Below, piece by piece: positions 1-6,257 of a DNA stretch of 18,323 nucleotides. Numbering within the stretch: the first letter of the stretch is position 1; each line of letters opens with the position of its first letter. The notes below the pieces were generated by a model. It was not told the DNA's origin and did no database searches. It saw only the letters and a list, made by a program, of their open reading frames with translations. The stretch is from Atopobiaceae bacterium. Its GTDB lineage: Bacteria; Actinomycetota; Coriobacteriia; Coriobacteriales; Atopobiaceae. The stretch spans positions 1 to 18,323 of the forward strand of contig JAFUBJ010000034.1 in assembly GCA_017460265.1 (NCBI GenBank), in the 5' to 3' direction. The translations under genes were made by a program, and so were the position numbers.

Positions 1-1
1 C

Positions 2-100
2 GATCCGACGAACATCGAGGCCGCCCACCTCCGTTGCAACGCGTCGCGCGGCACGAAGGCTGGGCTGAGCGAGCGCGGCACCCCCTCCCGCCGGTGGTGA
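2..100 (+). CDS. HNH endonuclease, C-terminal fragment (5' end outside window)
   Basis: The reading frame is open from base 2 to a TGA at 98-100 and encodes 32 residues. It begins DPTNIEAAHLRCNASRG, the typical last part of an HNH nuclease: an Asn, then a His/Leu helix ending in the Cys-Asn of the beta-beta-alpha metal finger. The rest of the protein lies upstream of the window. HNH proteins encoded just before the terminase genes are a known part of the DNA packaging machine of many cos-type tailed phages, where they help terminase nick the cohesive end site. Its place directly ahead of the terminase genes fits that role. The family call rests on one short motif plus position, and the catalytic first His pair cannot be seen here. 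Confidence 0.75.
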   Translation, partial: DPTNIEAAHLRCNASRGTKAGLSERGTPSRRW

Positions 101-271
101 CGTCTCGTCACGACCGGATCGGGCTCACCTGAGCTTCGAGGAAGCCGAGTCATTGAGCGGGCCGCAGTCCGTCCGAGGGGTAGTGGTGTTCGAATCTTGG
201 GGCCCACCTTGCCTGGATGGTGGGCGCCGACTGCAATAATTCCCTATCGAGAGGCCTATAGGGGGTGTCCC
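101..271. other. non-coding gap between HNH gene and small terminase; possible cos region
   Basis: No convincing gene is seen in these 171 bases. They contain an inverted repeat, GCCCACC at 202-208 and GGTGGGC at 219-225 with a 10-base loop and no T-run, and a weak promoter-like pair nearby. In cos-type phages the packaging site often lies between the HNH gene and the small terminase gene, so this gap is a sensible place to look for cos. Nothing in the sequence proves it. Confidence 0.3.
209..240 (+). promoter_or_regulatory. weak candidate promoter upstream of the packaging genes
   Basis: TTGCCT at 209-214 matches four of six bases of a -35 box. TGCAAT at 232-237, after a 17-base spacer, matches four of six bases of a -10 box; AATAAT at 235-240 is a better -10 match but has a 20-base spacer. 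The AT-rich patch stands out in GC-rich surroundings and sits about 30 bases before the small terminase start. The -35 half overlaps the loop of the 202-225 hairpin. Late phage operons may be driven from elsewhere, so this is only a candidate. Confidence 0.2.
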
Positions 272-568
272 ATGACCGTATCCGAGGCTGTCGAGGAGTC
301 CATCGCTGCCGCCATTGACGCGGGGAGGGTGGACGAGCATGCCCACGCCGCGCCGCTGCAGGCGCTGCGGACGCTCGCGCGGAGGGCGGACACCGCCGAC
401 CCGGAGAAGGACAACGTGACGCTGCCGACCATGCTCAAGTACCTCTCCGCGCTCGGGATGCTGCCGGACGAGGCCTCCGGCTCGCAGTCGGCACCGAAGG
501 CTGGCTCAATGGGCCGCATGCGCGACAAGTTCCGCGCCTTCGACGGGGGCAAGGCAGCGAATGGCTAG
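272..568 (+). CDS. terminase small subunit (probable)
   Basis: This encodes a 98-residue protein that would recognise the phage packaging site and hand DNA to the large subunit. The ATG at 272 is chosen because a GGGGGTG ribosome site lies a few bases upstream; the longer frame from 197 has an unlikely, Trp- and Pro-rich leader. The protein is mostly helical and charged, with a helix around residues 3-18 (SEAVEESIAAAIDAG), a second around 27-39 and the segment LPTMLKYLSALGML near residues 51-65, a layout seen in short small terminases of actinobacterial phages. No clear helix-turn-helix can be read by eye. The assignment rests mainly on its position, with an 8-base overlap with the large terminase gene. 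Confidence 0.65.
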   Translation: MTVSEAVEESIAAAIDAGRVDEHAHAAPLQALRTLARRADTADPEKDNVTLPTMLKYLSALGMLPDEASGSQSAPKAGSMGRMRDKFRAFDGGKAANG

Positions 569-2147
569 GCTCGGCCGCGAGGTCCCACGCGTCTGGACCC
601 CTCCGCTGCGCGCCCTCACCCCCGAGACCTCGCTGGGCTACGACGTCATCGACTTCGCCGGGGACTACCTCGGCATAGACCTGCTGCCATGGGAGCGCTG
701 GCTGTTCATCCACGGGCTCGAGATCGTCGGCGACCTCGACGGCGAGTGGCAGCTCCGCTACCGCATCGTGCTCGTGCTCGTGGCGCGCCAGAACGGCAAG
801 AGCGTCATGGGCATGGTGCTCTCGCTCTTCTTCCTCTACGTCCTCGGCGCCGCGCTGATACTCGGCACCGCGCAGGACCTCAGCCAGGCCGAGGAGGTCT
901 GGGAGGGCGCCGTCAACATGGCGCAGGACAACGAGGAGCTTGCCGCCGAGATAGAGCAGGTATTCAAGGGCAAGGGCAGCAAGGAGCTGCGCCTCGAGGG
1001 CTACCGGCGATACAAGGTGGCCACGCCCAACAGGAAGAACACGCGCGGCAAGACGTCCAACCTCGTGCTGCTGGACGAGCTGCGCGAGCATCAGACGTTC
1101 CAGGCATGGAGCGCCGCGTCCAAGACCACCAAGGCCGTCCGCTCAGGGCTGGTCTGGTGCATGAGCAACGCGGGCGACGGGTCGAGCGTGGTGCTGAGGC
1201 ACCTGCGCACCCAGGCGCACCGCGCCATAGGCGACCCGGACGGCATCTGCGCCGACGCGGCAGACGCCGAGCCGGACGAGGAGACCGCGCAGGCCATGGC
1301 CGACGCGATGTCCTCGATCGCGATATTCGAGTGGAGCGCCCCTCCGGGGTGCGACAAGTGGGACCGCGACGGGTGGGCGCAGGCCAACCCGTCCATGGGC
1401 TACGGGTTCCTCGACGAGGCCACCATCGCGACGGACTGCGCGAGCGACCCGGAGGACGAGTTCCGCGTCGAGGACCTGTGCCAGTGGATAACCGCCTCGG
1501 TCGAGCCGCCGTTCCCGCGCGGGTCGTGGGAGGCGGGTATGGACCCCAAGAGCGAGCTCGCTCCGGACGCCGAGCCGGTCTTTGGCGTGGACGTGTCGAG
1601 CGACCGGGAGCACAGCTCCATCGCCGTCTGCGGGCTCCGGAGCGACCGGCGCTGGCATGGCGAGCTCGTGGAGTACCGCCCGGGCATCGCGTGGCTGGTG
1701 GATTGGTTCCGCAGCCGCGTAAACGAGCCGCAGTATGGCGGGAGGATGCGCGTGGCCCTGCAGGGCAACGGCGCGCCCGTCTCCGCCTTCTCGGAGCTGC
1801 TGGCGGCCATCGACGGCATCGAGGTGTTCGAGTGCAAGGGACGCGACCTCGGCGCCTTCTGCGGGCGCCTGTGGGATGCCGTGGCCTCCCTCGACCCCGA
1901 CAAGGACGAGGGCGAGGGCAGTGACGCGGTGCCCATCATGCACCGCCCGCAGCCGAGGCTCGACCTCGCCGCCAACGTGAGCGTGACGCGCCCGATGGGC
2001 GACGGAGCGTGGGTGTGGGACCGCGTGCGGTCCATGGAGGACGCGAGCCCGATCGTCGCGCTGACCATGGCCCACGGCCTCGCCACGCAGGTCCCCGAGC
2101 GCGAGCGCACGAGCGCCTACGAGGACCATGACCTGATGATTCTGTGA
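561..2147 (+). CDS. terminase large subunit
   Basis: This 528-residue packaging motor has an N-terminal ATPase and a C-terminal RNase H-like nuclease that cuts concatemeric DNA. Visible motifs are a Walker A variant ARQNGKS (residues 75-81), Walker B LVLLDE (168-173, with D172 and E173), and a Ser-Asn-Ala-Gly segment near 202-205 that fits the coupling motif. The nuclease domain starts at VFGVDVSSD (340-348), with D344 the likely first metal-binding acid; later conserved acids include D468 in the RLDLAAN segment and the C-terminal EDHD near 521-524. Length is normal for the siphovirus (HK97/lambdoid Terminase_1-type) family. The start overlaps the end of the small subunit by eight bases, implying translational coupling. 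Confidence 0.95.
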   Translation: MARLGREVPRVWTPPLRALTPETSLGYDVIDFAGDYLGIDLLPWERWLFIHGLEIVGDLDGEWQLRYRIVLVLVARQNGKSVMGMVLSLFFLYVLGAALILGTAQDLSQAEEVWEGAVNMAQDNEELAAEIEQVFKGKGSKELRLEGYRRYKVATPNRKNTRGKTSNLVLLDELREHQTFQAWSAASKTTKAVRSGLVWCMSNAGDGSSVVLRHLRTQAHRAIGDPDGICADAADAEPDEETAQAMADAMSSIAIFEWSAPPGCDKWDRDGWAQANPSMGYGFLDEATIATDCASDPEDEFRVEDLCQWITASVEPPFPRGSWEAGMDPKSELAPDAEPVFGVDVSSDREHSSIAVCGLRSDRRWHGELVEYRPGIAWLVDWFRSRVNEPQYGGRMRVALQGNGAPVSAFSELLAAIDGIEVFECKGRDLGAFCGRLWDAVASLDPDKDEGEGSDAVPIMHRPQPRLDLAANVSVTRPMGDGAWVWDRVRSMEDASPIVALTMAHGLATQVPERERTSAYEDHDLMIL

Positions 2148-2161
2148 CAAGGAGGTTGCCC

Positions 2162-4645
2162 ATGGCGCTCACTGATGCCATCGCGAGACTCCTCGGCTGG
2201 CGGCGCGTGGTGGTCTACGACCACAGCGTGGTTGCCGCGAGCATCGCGGGCATGACGCCCACGGACCTCTACCGCAGGCAGCCCGCCCTGCGCGCCGTGG
2301 TGAGCTTCCTCGCCGACAACGTGGCGGGCGTTCCCATCAAGTGCTACGTGCGCGAGGGCGACACCGACCGCCCGCGCGACACCGAGAGTCCGCTCGCGCT
2401 GCTTCTCGCACGACCCGGCTGCGGCATGACCACCTTCGAGCTTGTGCGCGCCACGGTGAGCGACCTCAAGCTCTGGGGGCAGGCACTGTGGTTCGTCGTG
2501 CCCGAACCGGACGCAAAAAGCGGCTGGGCGATTCGCTACGTGCCGTGGGCGTGGGTCTCCGGCAAGCAGACGGACGACGGGTTCGAGCCGAGCGCGTACG
2601 AGGTGACCAACCCCTACGCGACCACGCAGACGGTCCTCCCGGCCGAGTGGTGCGTGCGCTTCTACGGCTACCACCCGAGGGGCGTGATGGAGGCAGCGAG
2701 CCCCATCGAGGCGCTGAAGGACGTGCTCTCCGAGCAGATCAGCGCGTGGGAGTTCCGCAACGGCGTCTGGCGCAACGGCGGGCGCGTCTCGCAGTGGATC
2801 AGCCGCCCGGCGGGCGCCGAGTGGGCGCCGGGCGCCCGCAACCGCTTCATGAAGAGCTGGAAGGAGCGCTACAGCGGCCGTGACGGTGACAACACCGGGG
2901 GCACGCCGCTGCTCGAGGACGGGATGCGCCTCGAGACCACCCAGCTGAACGCCCGCGAGGCACAGTGGCAGGAGGCCACCCGCCTCGCACGCGAGGACGT
3001 CGCGGCCGTCTACCACGTGAACCCCTCGCAGATCTGGCACAGCGAGTCCCAGACCTACGCGAGCGCCAAGGACAACGCCCGCGCGCTCTACGCCGACACG
3101 CTGGCGAACGACTTCTCACTCATCGAGCAGCGCATCAACGCGGTGCTCGTGCCGATGCTTGGCATGGACCCGTCGCGCAACTACTGCGAGTTCGACCTCT
3201 CGGCCAAGCTCGCCGCCAGCTTCGAGGAGCAGGCGGGGGTCCTGCAGTCGAGCGTGGGCGGGCCGTGGATGCTGCGCAACGAGGCGCGCGCGAAGATGAA
3301 CCTGCCGGCGCTGCCCGGCGGAGACGAGCTGATCGTGCCGCTCAACGTCGTGGAGGGCGGGCTCGCGAGTCCCAACGACACCGACCCGACCAAGGCCGCG
3401 CCGCTGTCCAACCACATGGCGGTCGCGCCCGAGATGTCGGAGCAGCTCGCCAAGGCGCTCGCGGAGGCGATCGTCCTCGCGGCGACACAGCTGCAGAAGC
3501 CACAGGCCAAGGCGCTGCCGGAGGGCGAGGGCAGGCGGCCCGGTTCTCTCGGCGACGGTTTCGTTCAAGAGAAGGCGAGGCCGACCATCGACCCGACGAG
3601 GGTTGCCGAGGGAGACGTCAAGGATGTCTTGCGGCGATTCTACGAGAGGCAAGCCACGAGCATCGCCAATCGCCTCGCTGCAACGAGTCGCGATGACGTG
3701 CTCCACGAGGGAACTCTCGAATGGTGGGGCAAGGAGCGATGGACGAGCGAGCTAGGGCTAGACCTTACGAAGGTACTGACCTCCTCATCCGAAGACATGG
3801 CGACGCGCGCGCTTCGCGAGCTGAGGCTTGATGCGGCGCTGTTCGACCGTACGGGACTCTCCGAGGCCATTGGCGAGCTCTGCGCCGTACAGGCAGACAA
3901 TATCGTGCAATCGACGCTCGAGCGGCTGACCCGAGACCTGCGCGGGATTGAAGAATGGACGCCCGATGTGGTCAGGGGCTGCGTCGAGGAGTCCATGCAG
4001 CGCACGTCGACGCGCTATCTCGTTCGAAACGCACGGTCGCTGGCAAACTCCGCTGCAAACGCTAGTGTGATCACGGTAGTTGGCGACGCTCTGCCAGGAG
4101 CGAAAAAGAAGTGGATAACCACTGGCGTGAACACGCGCAGCGCCCATGCGATGATGCACGGTCAAACGGTGGACATCGGGGATACGTTCAGCAATGGAGC
4201 TATGTGGCCAGGTGACCCCATCCTAGGTGCAGCCGGGACGGTCAACTGCCGCTGCCGCGTCGAGGTCATCCGCGACAAGCACAACTCATACGACCACGGG
4301 GTGGGCAACGCAGCGTTCTTCAGGCGCCACGAAACAGCCGTCGGAGACGTTGACATTGCTTATGAGCAGTTCGGTCACAAGGCTACAGAGCATATGAAGC
4401 AGTTCGGCATCGACCCCACAAGCGGCGAGGGCCGCAACGATTACCGAAGGCTCGCGCTTAGGTTCCTCCAGCAGTTCGATGAGGTGTTGTACGGCGAGTG
4501 GCATGCTGTCACCGAGTATCCTGCATTCTTCTTCCGTATCGGGGAAGATATAATGATTGTCATGGAGGAAAACCTAGAGTTTGTTTCAATGTTCCCAAGG
4601 GGTATTTACAATGAGCGAATCAAGCGTGCGAGGCATTGGCTCTAA
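2162..4645 (+). CDS. portal protein fused to Mu-F head morphogenesis domain and a C-terminal toxin-like domain
   Basis: This is an 827-residue three-part protein. Residues 1 to about 400 form an HK97-type portal (phage_portal family), the ring through which DNA enters and leaves the capsid; recognisable parts are TPTDLYRRQPALRAVVSFLADNV split over 32-54, the central AAVYHVNPSQIW (281-292) and the YASAKDNARALY helix. Residues about 485-700 are helical and end in a Mu-F domain: W651 to H662, G667, D671, F676 and the hallmark NCRC at 695-698. Residues about 706-827 are an added domain of unknown family with a helical half (736-776) and a strand-rich half (777-812). The ATG at 2162 follows AAGGAGG at 2149-2155; the earlier in-frame GTG at 2144 has no ribosome site. 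GC drops from about residue 460 onwards, suggesting that the MuF and toxin parts came from elsewhere. The portal and MuF calls are firm; the toxin call rests on architecture. Confidence 0.9.
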   Translation: MALTDAIARLLGWRRVVVYDHSVVAASIAGMTPTDLYRRQPALRAVVSFLADNVAGVPIKCYVREGDTDRPRDTESPLALLLARPGCGMTTFELVRATVSDLKLWGQALWFVVPEPDAKSGWAIRYVPWAWVSGKQTDDGFEPSAYEVTNPYATTQTVLPAEWCVRFYGYHPRGVMEAASPIEALKDVLSEQISAWEFRNGVWRNGGRVSQWISRPAGAEWAPGARNRFMKSWKERYSGRDGDNTGGTPLLEDGMRLETTQLNAREAQWQEATRLAREDVAAVYHVNPSQIWHSESQTYASAKDNARALYADTLANDFSLIEQRINAVLVPMLGMDPSRNYCEFDLSAKLAASFEEQAGVLQSSVGGPWMLRNEARAKMNLPALPGGDELIVPLNVVEGGLASPNDTDPTKAAPLSNHMAVAPEMSEQLAKALAEAIVLAATQLQKPQAKALPEGEGRRPGSLGDGFVQEKARPTIDPTRVAEGDVKDVLRRFYERQATSIANRLAATSRDDVLHEGTLEWWGKERWTSELGLDLTKVLTSSSEDMATRALRELRLDAALFDRTGLSEAIGELCAVQADNIVQSTLERLTRDLRGIEEWTPDVVRGCVEESMQRTSTRYLVRNARSLANSAANASVITVVGDALPGAKKKWITTGVNTRSAHAMMHGQTVDIGDTFSNGAMWPGDPILGAAGTVNCRCRVEVIRDKHNSYDHGVGNAAFFRRHETAVGDVDIAYEQFGHKATEHMKQFGIDPTSGEGRNDYRRLALRFLQQFDEVLYGEWHAVTEYPAFFFRIGEDIMIVMEENLEFVSMFPRGIYNERIKRARHWL
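4274..4642 (+). other. C-terminal extension after the MuF NCRC motif: candidate nuclease-type toxin domain
   Basis: This codes for residues 705-827 of the fusion protein, which lie beyond the usual end of a Mu-F domain. In temperate phages, MuF proteins are known carriers of variable C-terminal toxin domains with an immunity gene just downstream (MuF polymorphic toxins), many of them in the barnase/EndoU/colicin E5-D/RelE (BECR) nuclease fold. This segment has helices first, then a run of strands, and polar residues that could be catalytic: H738, H743, H781, E785, S809, R813 and R823. No family could be named by eye. The region is AT-richer than the portal part (about 40-55% GC by hand count of single lines). 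The toxin role is inferred from position, composition and the overlapping small gene. Confidence 0.55.
4526..4554 (+). promoter_or_regulatory. candidate internal promoter for the immunity-like gene
   Basis: A perfect TATAAT lies at 4549-4554, inside the last 100 bases of the toxin reading frame. At 17 bases upstream the -35 position reads TTCTTC (4526-4531), a poor match, so the site would depend on its -10 box or an activator. Transcription would begin near 4561, about 50 bases before the immunity-like start at 4611. A perfect -10 hexamer is unusual in such GC-rich DNA, but this stretch is also locally AT-rich, so a chance match is possible. Confidence 0.4.
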
Positions 4646-4961
4646 TTCCGATGCTGAATTCATGCGATTCTTTGCGATGGTTCAGGAAAGCGCTTCTGAG
4701 CTTGGCAAGGTGTTCTTTATAGATGACGCTGAACCACGCGAGACGTGGGTTGACGGCATGCACGCAGAAGACATGTTTGGTTGGCTGGTGCCAAACGATC
4801 TCGCTGACGTCTTTGAGACGAAGTGGATGAGCGCTTGGCGCACCAGGTCGCACCCAAACCGCCTTAAGTGGCTTGACTTCTTCGTTTTAGAGCGATGGCA
4901 TCTGGGCGAGGACGGCAAGTTGTCCGTCTCGTTCGACAAGGTCGAGCCGGTAAGCTTCTGA
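4611..4961 (+). CDS. small acidic protein, candidate immunity protein for the MuF-linked toxin
   Basis: This encodes a 116-residue soluble protein with no signal peptide or membrane segment. It carries 21 Asp/Glu against 12 Lys/Arg, a net charge near -9, and six Trp; acidity is common in immunity proteins that cap nucleases. The ATG at 4611 is favoured by AAGGGG at 4597-4602; an earlier in-frame TTG at 4581 has no good ribosome site. It overlaps the end of the portal-MuF-toxin frame by 35 bases and ends just before a terminator, so it could be coupled to the toxin or made from the internal TATAAT. Codon use is much less GC-biased than in flanking structural genes. No family is recognised, and the immunity role is inferred from position, size and charge. 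Confidence 0.6.
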   Translation: MSESSVRGIGSNSDAEFMRFFAMVQESASELGKVFFIDDAEPRETWVDGMHAEDMFGWLVPNDLADVFETKWMSAWRTRSHPNRLKWLDFFVLERWHLGEDGKLSVSFDKVEPVSF

Positions 4962-4987
4962 TCTGAAACTACAACCCAGCCCACCAC

Positions 4988-5009
4988 GCGCCCCGCAAGG
5001 GGCGCTTTT
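4988..5009 (+). terminator. intrinsic terminator after the immunity-like gene
   Basis: A perfect 7-bp GC stem, GCGCCCC at 4988-4994 and GGGGCGC at 4999-5005 with a GCAA tetraloop, is followed by TTTT at 5006-5009. It lies 26 bases after the immunity-like stop and just before the next ribosome site. It would end a transcript from the internal promoter; late transcription must read through it, or be partly reduced, to reach the protease and capsid genes. Confidence 0.8.
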
Positions 5010-5025
5010 CGTAAGGAGAGACAAG

Positions 5026-5274
5026 ATGCTCGATCGATTCAAGCGGCTCGTCGCCGACTACTACAACGAGCGCGTCGAGAAGACCGACAATAAGGCCATC
5101 TCGGCCGAGGACGTGTACGTGGTCTGGTCCTGCAAGACGCTGCAGAACTGGAAGGCGCTGCTCAGCACGCCCGTGCCGGACGGCATGTACTACGAGCTGA
5201 CCTACGACGGCGACCGCCGCGTGACGTACCTCGACGCATACAAGAAGTGGGAGAACGTCCCCATCGCAGACTAG
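5026..5274 (+). CDS. DUF6275-like phage protein
   Basis: This encodes an 82-residue soluble protein. The segments VYVVWSCKTLQNWKALLST (about residues 30-48), DGMYYELTYDGD and YLDAYKKWEN match my recollection of the DUF6275 family, small proteins of unknown function that recur in phages and prophages, often of Firmicutes. The ATG at 5026 follows AAGGAGAG at 5013-5020. The gene stands alone between two intrinsic terminators of nearly identical form, in an otherwise gapless head operon, so it looks like an independently inserted unit. No promoter of its own is evident, so it probably depends on readthrough from upstream. Length and pattern look complete. Function unknown. Confidence 0.75.
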   Translation: MLDRFKRLVADYYNERVEKTDNKAISAEDVYVVWSCKTLQNWKALLSTPVPDGMYYELTYDGDRRVTYLDAYKKWENVPIAD

Positions 5275-5299
5275 CGGCGACCCCGCACACCATCGGCCC

Positions 5300-5319
5300 G
5301 CGCGTGCCAGATAACGCGC
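5300..5319 (+). other. weak hairpin before the second terminator
   Basis: GCGCGT at 5300-5305 can pair with ACGCGC at 5314-5319 around an 8-base loop. It has no T-run and lies between the DUF6275-like gene and the stronger terminator that follows. It may be chance in GC-rich DNA. Confidence 0.25.
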
Positions 5320-5330
5320 ACCCTTCCACC

Positions 5331-5351
5331 GGCCCCGCATGGGGCCTTTTT
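5331..5351 (+). terminator. intrinsic terminator between the DUF6275-like gene and the prohead protease
   Basis: A 6-bp stem, GGCCCC at 5331-5336 and GGGGCC at 5341-5346 with a GCAT loop, is followed by TTTTT at 5347-5351. It shares the core CCCCGCA-N-GGGG with the terminator at 4988. The protease ribosome site (GGAGG, 5362-5366) lies just beyond it, so late transcription must pass through. Confidence 0.8.
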
Positions 5352-5372
5352 CATGCCGATTGGAGGCAAGCA

Positions 5373-6257
5373 ATGCCAGACATCCGCACCAAGGCCGTCG
5401 ACCTCGCCGCCGACGCCGCGAACGTCACCACCAGCGCCGAGGGCGGCGGCTCCATCACCGGATACGCGTCGACGTGGACGCGCGAGCCCGACTTCTACGG
5501 CGACGTGGTGGCAAAAGGCGCGTTCGCGAACAGCATCGCGCGCATCGAGGCCGAGGGCCGCACGCTGCCGCTCCTGTGGAACCACGACGTGGGCGACCTC
5601 AAGAGCTACATCGGCACCGTGACCGGCCTCGCCGAGGACGATCACGGACTGCTGTTCACCGCGACCTTCGACGCCACGCCCGAGGCGCAGCACGCACGCG
5701 AGCTGGCCATGGACGGGCGCCTATGCAAGTTCAGCTTCGCCTACGACGTCATCGACCAGATGGAGGTCGAGCTGGGGGACGGCCGCAGGGCCAACGAGCT
5801 CCGCGAGCTGGACGTCCACGAGGTGTCGCTCGTGATGTACCCCGCCAACCCCGACACCTCCGTTGTGGAGGTCAAGGGCGCGGCGTCGAGCACATCGATC
5901 ATGGGGCCGAGTGCGGTGGAGAACACGCTGACCATCAACGGAGGCTTCATCGACGCCTCCACCATCACCACCGGCAGCCTGACCGTGAAGACCGGGCGCC
6001 GCAACAGCAAGGCCGACGAGGACGAGCTGCGCGCCGTCCGAGCGTCGCTCATGGAGTGCGTCGCCAAGGTCGACGCGCTCATCGGCGACGAGGCCGACGA
6101 AGACGATGCAGACGGGACGGACGAACCCGCCGAGGGCGGCGAGGGCGAGGCCACGCCCAAGGGCCGCGAGGTGGAGCAAGCCCGGCTCGACGCATACAGG
6201 AAGGCGCTTCTCTGCGCCTACGGCAAGAACACGAACAAGGAGGGCAACAATGCCTAA
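5373..6257 (+). CDS. prohead maturation protease (HK97 gp4 / U35-like)
   Basis: This 294-residue serine protease is packaged inside the prohead, where it trims capsid proteins during maturation. The family pattern is clear: YASTW and FYGDVVAKGAF (residues 31-51), LLWNHD with candidate catalytic H71, FSFAYDV with candidate catalytic S121, and LDVHEVSLVMYPANPDT (147-162). The ATG at 5373 follows GGAGG at 5362-5366. After the protease core comes a Gly/Thr-rich patch (about 184-205) and then a charged, acidic tail (about 206-294) that could act as scaffold. The stop overlaps the capsid gene start by eight bases. Being next to the fused portal-MuF-toxin gene, it could also process that protein, which is inference. 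Confidence 0.93.
   Translation: MPDIRTKAVDLAADAANVTTSAEGGGSITGYASTWTREPDFYGDVVAKGAFANSIARIEAEGRTLPLLWNHDVGDLKSYIGTVTGLAEDDHGLLFTATFDATPEAQHARELAMDGRLCKFSFAYDVIDQMEVELGDGRRANELRELDVHEVSLVMYPANPDTSVVEVKGAASSTSIMGPSAVENTLTINGGFIDASTITTGSLTVKTGRRNSKADEDELRAVRASLMECVAKVDALIGDEADEDDADGTDEPAEGGEGEATPKGREVEQARLDAYRKALLCAYGKNTNKEGNNA

Noticed and set aside
120..225. tRNA-like segment containing GTTCGAATC at 188-196
   Set aside because: The T-loop sequence is present, but the five bases on each side (TGGTG and CTTGG) do not form a T-stem and no acceptor or anticodon arms can be built.
197..271. Longer N-terminus for the small terminase from ATG 197
   Set aside because: The leader lacks a ribosome site, is Trp/Pro-rich and unlike the rest, and overlaps the inverted repeat; ATG 272 has a good ribosome site.
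4873..4901. Possible promoter (TTGACT, then TGGCAT) within the immunity-like gene that could drive the DUF6275-like gene
   Set aside because: The -10 half matches only three of six bases and the terminator at 4988-5009 would stop such a transcript before the gene.
5247..5372. Upstream extension of the protease frame to ATG 5247
   Set aside because: It would run backwards through the second terminator and overlap the DUF6275-like gene; ATG 5373 has GGAGG at the right distance and gives a family-like N-terminus.
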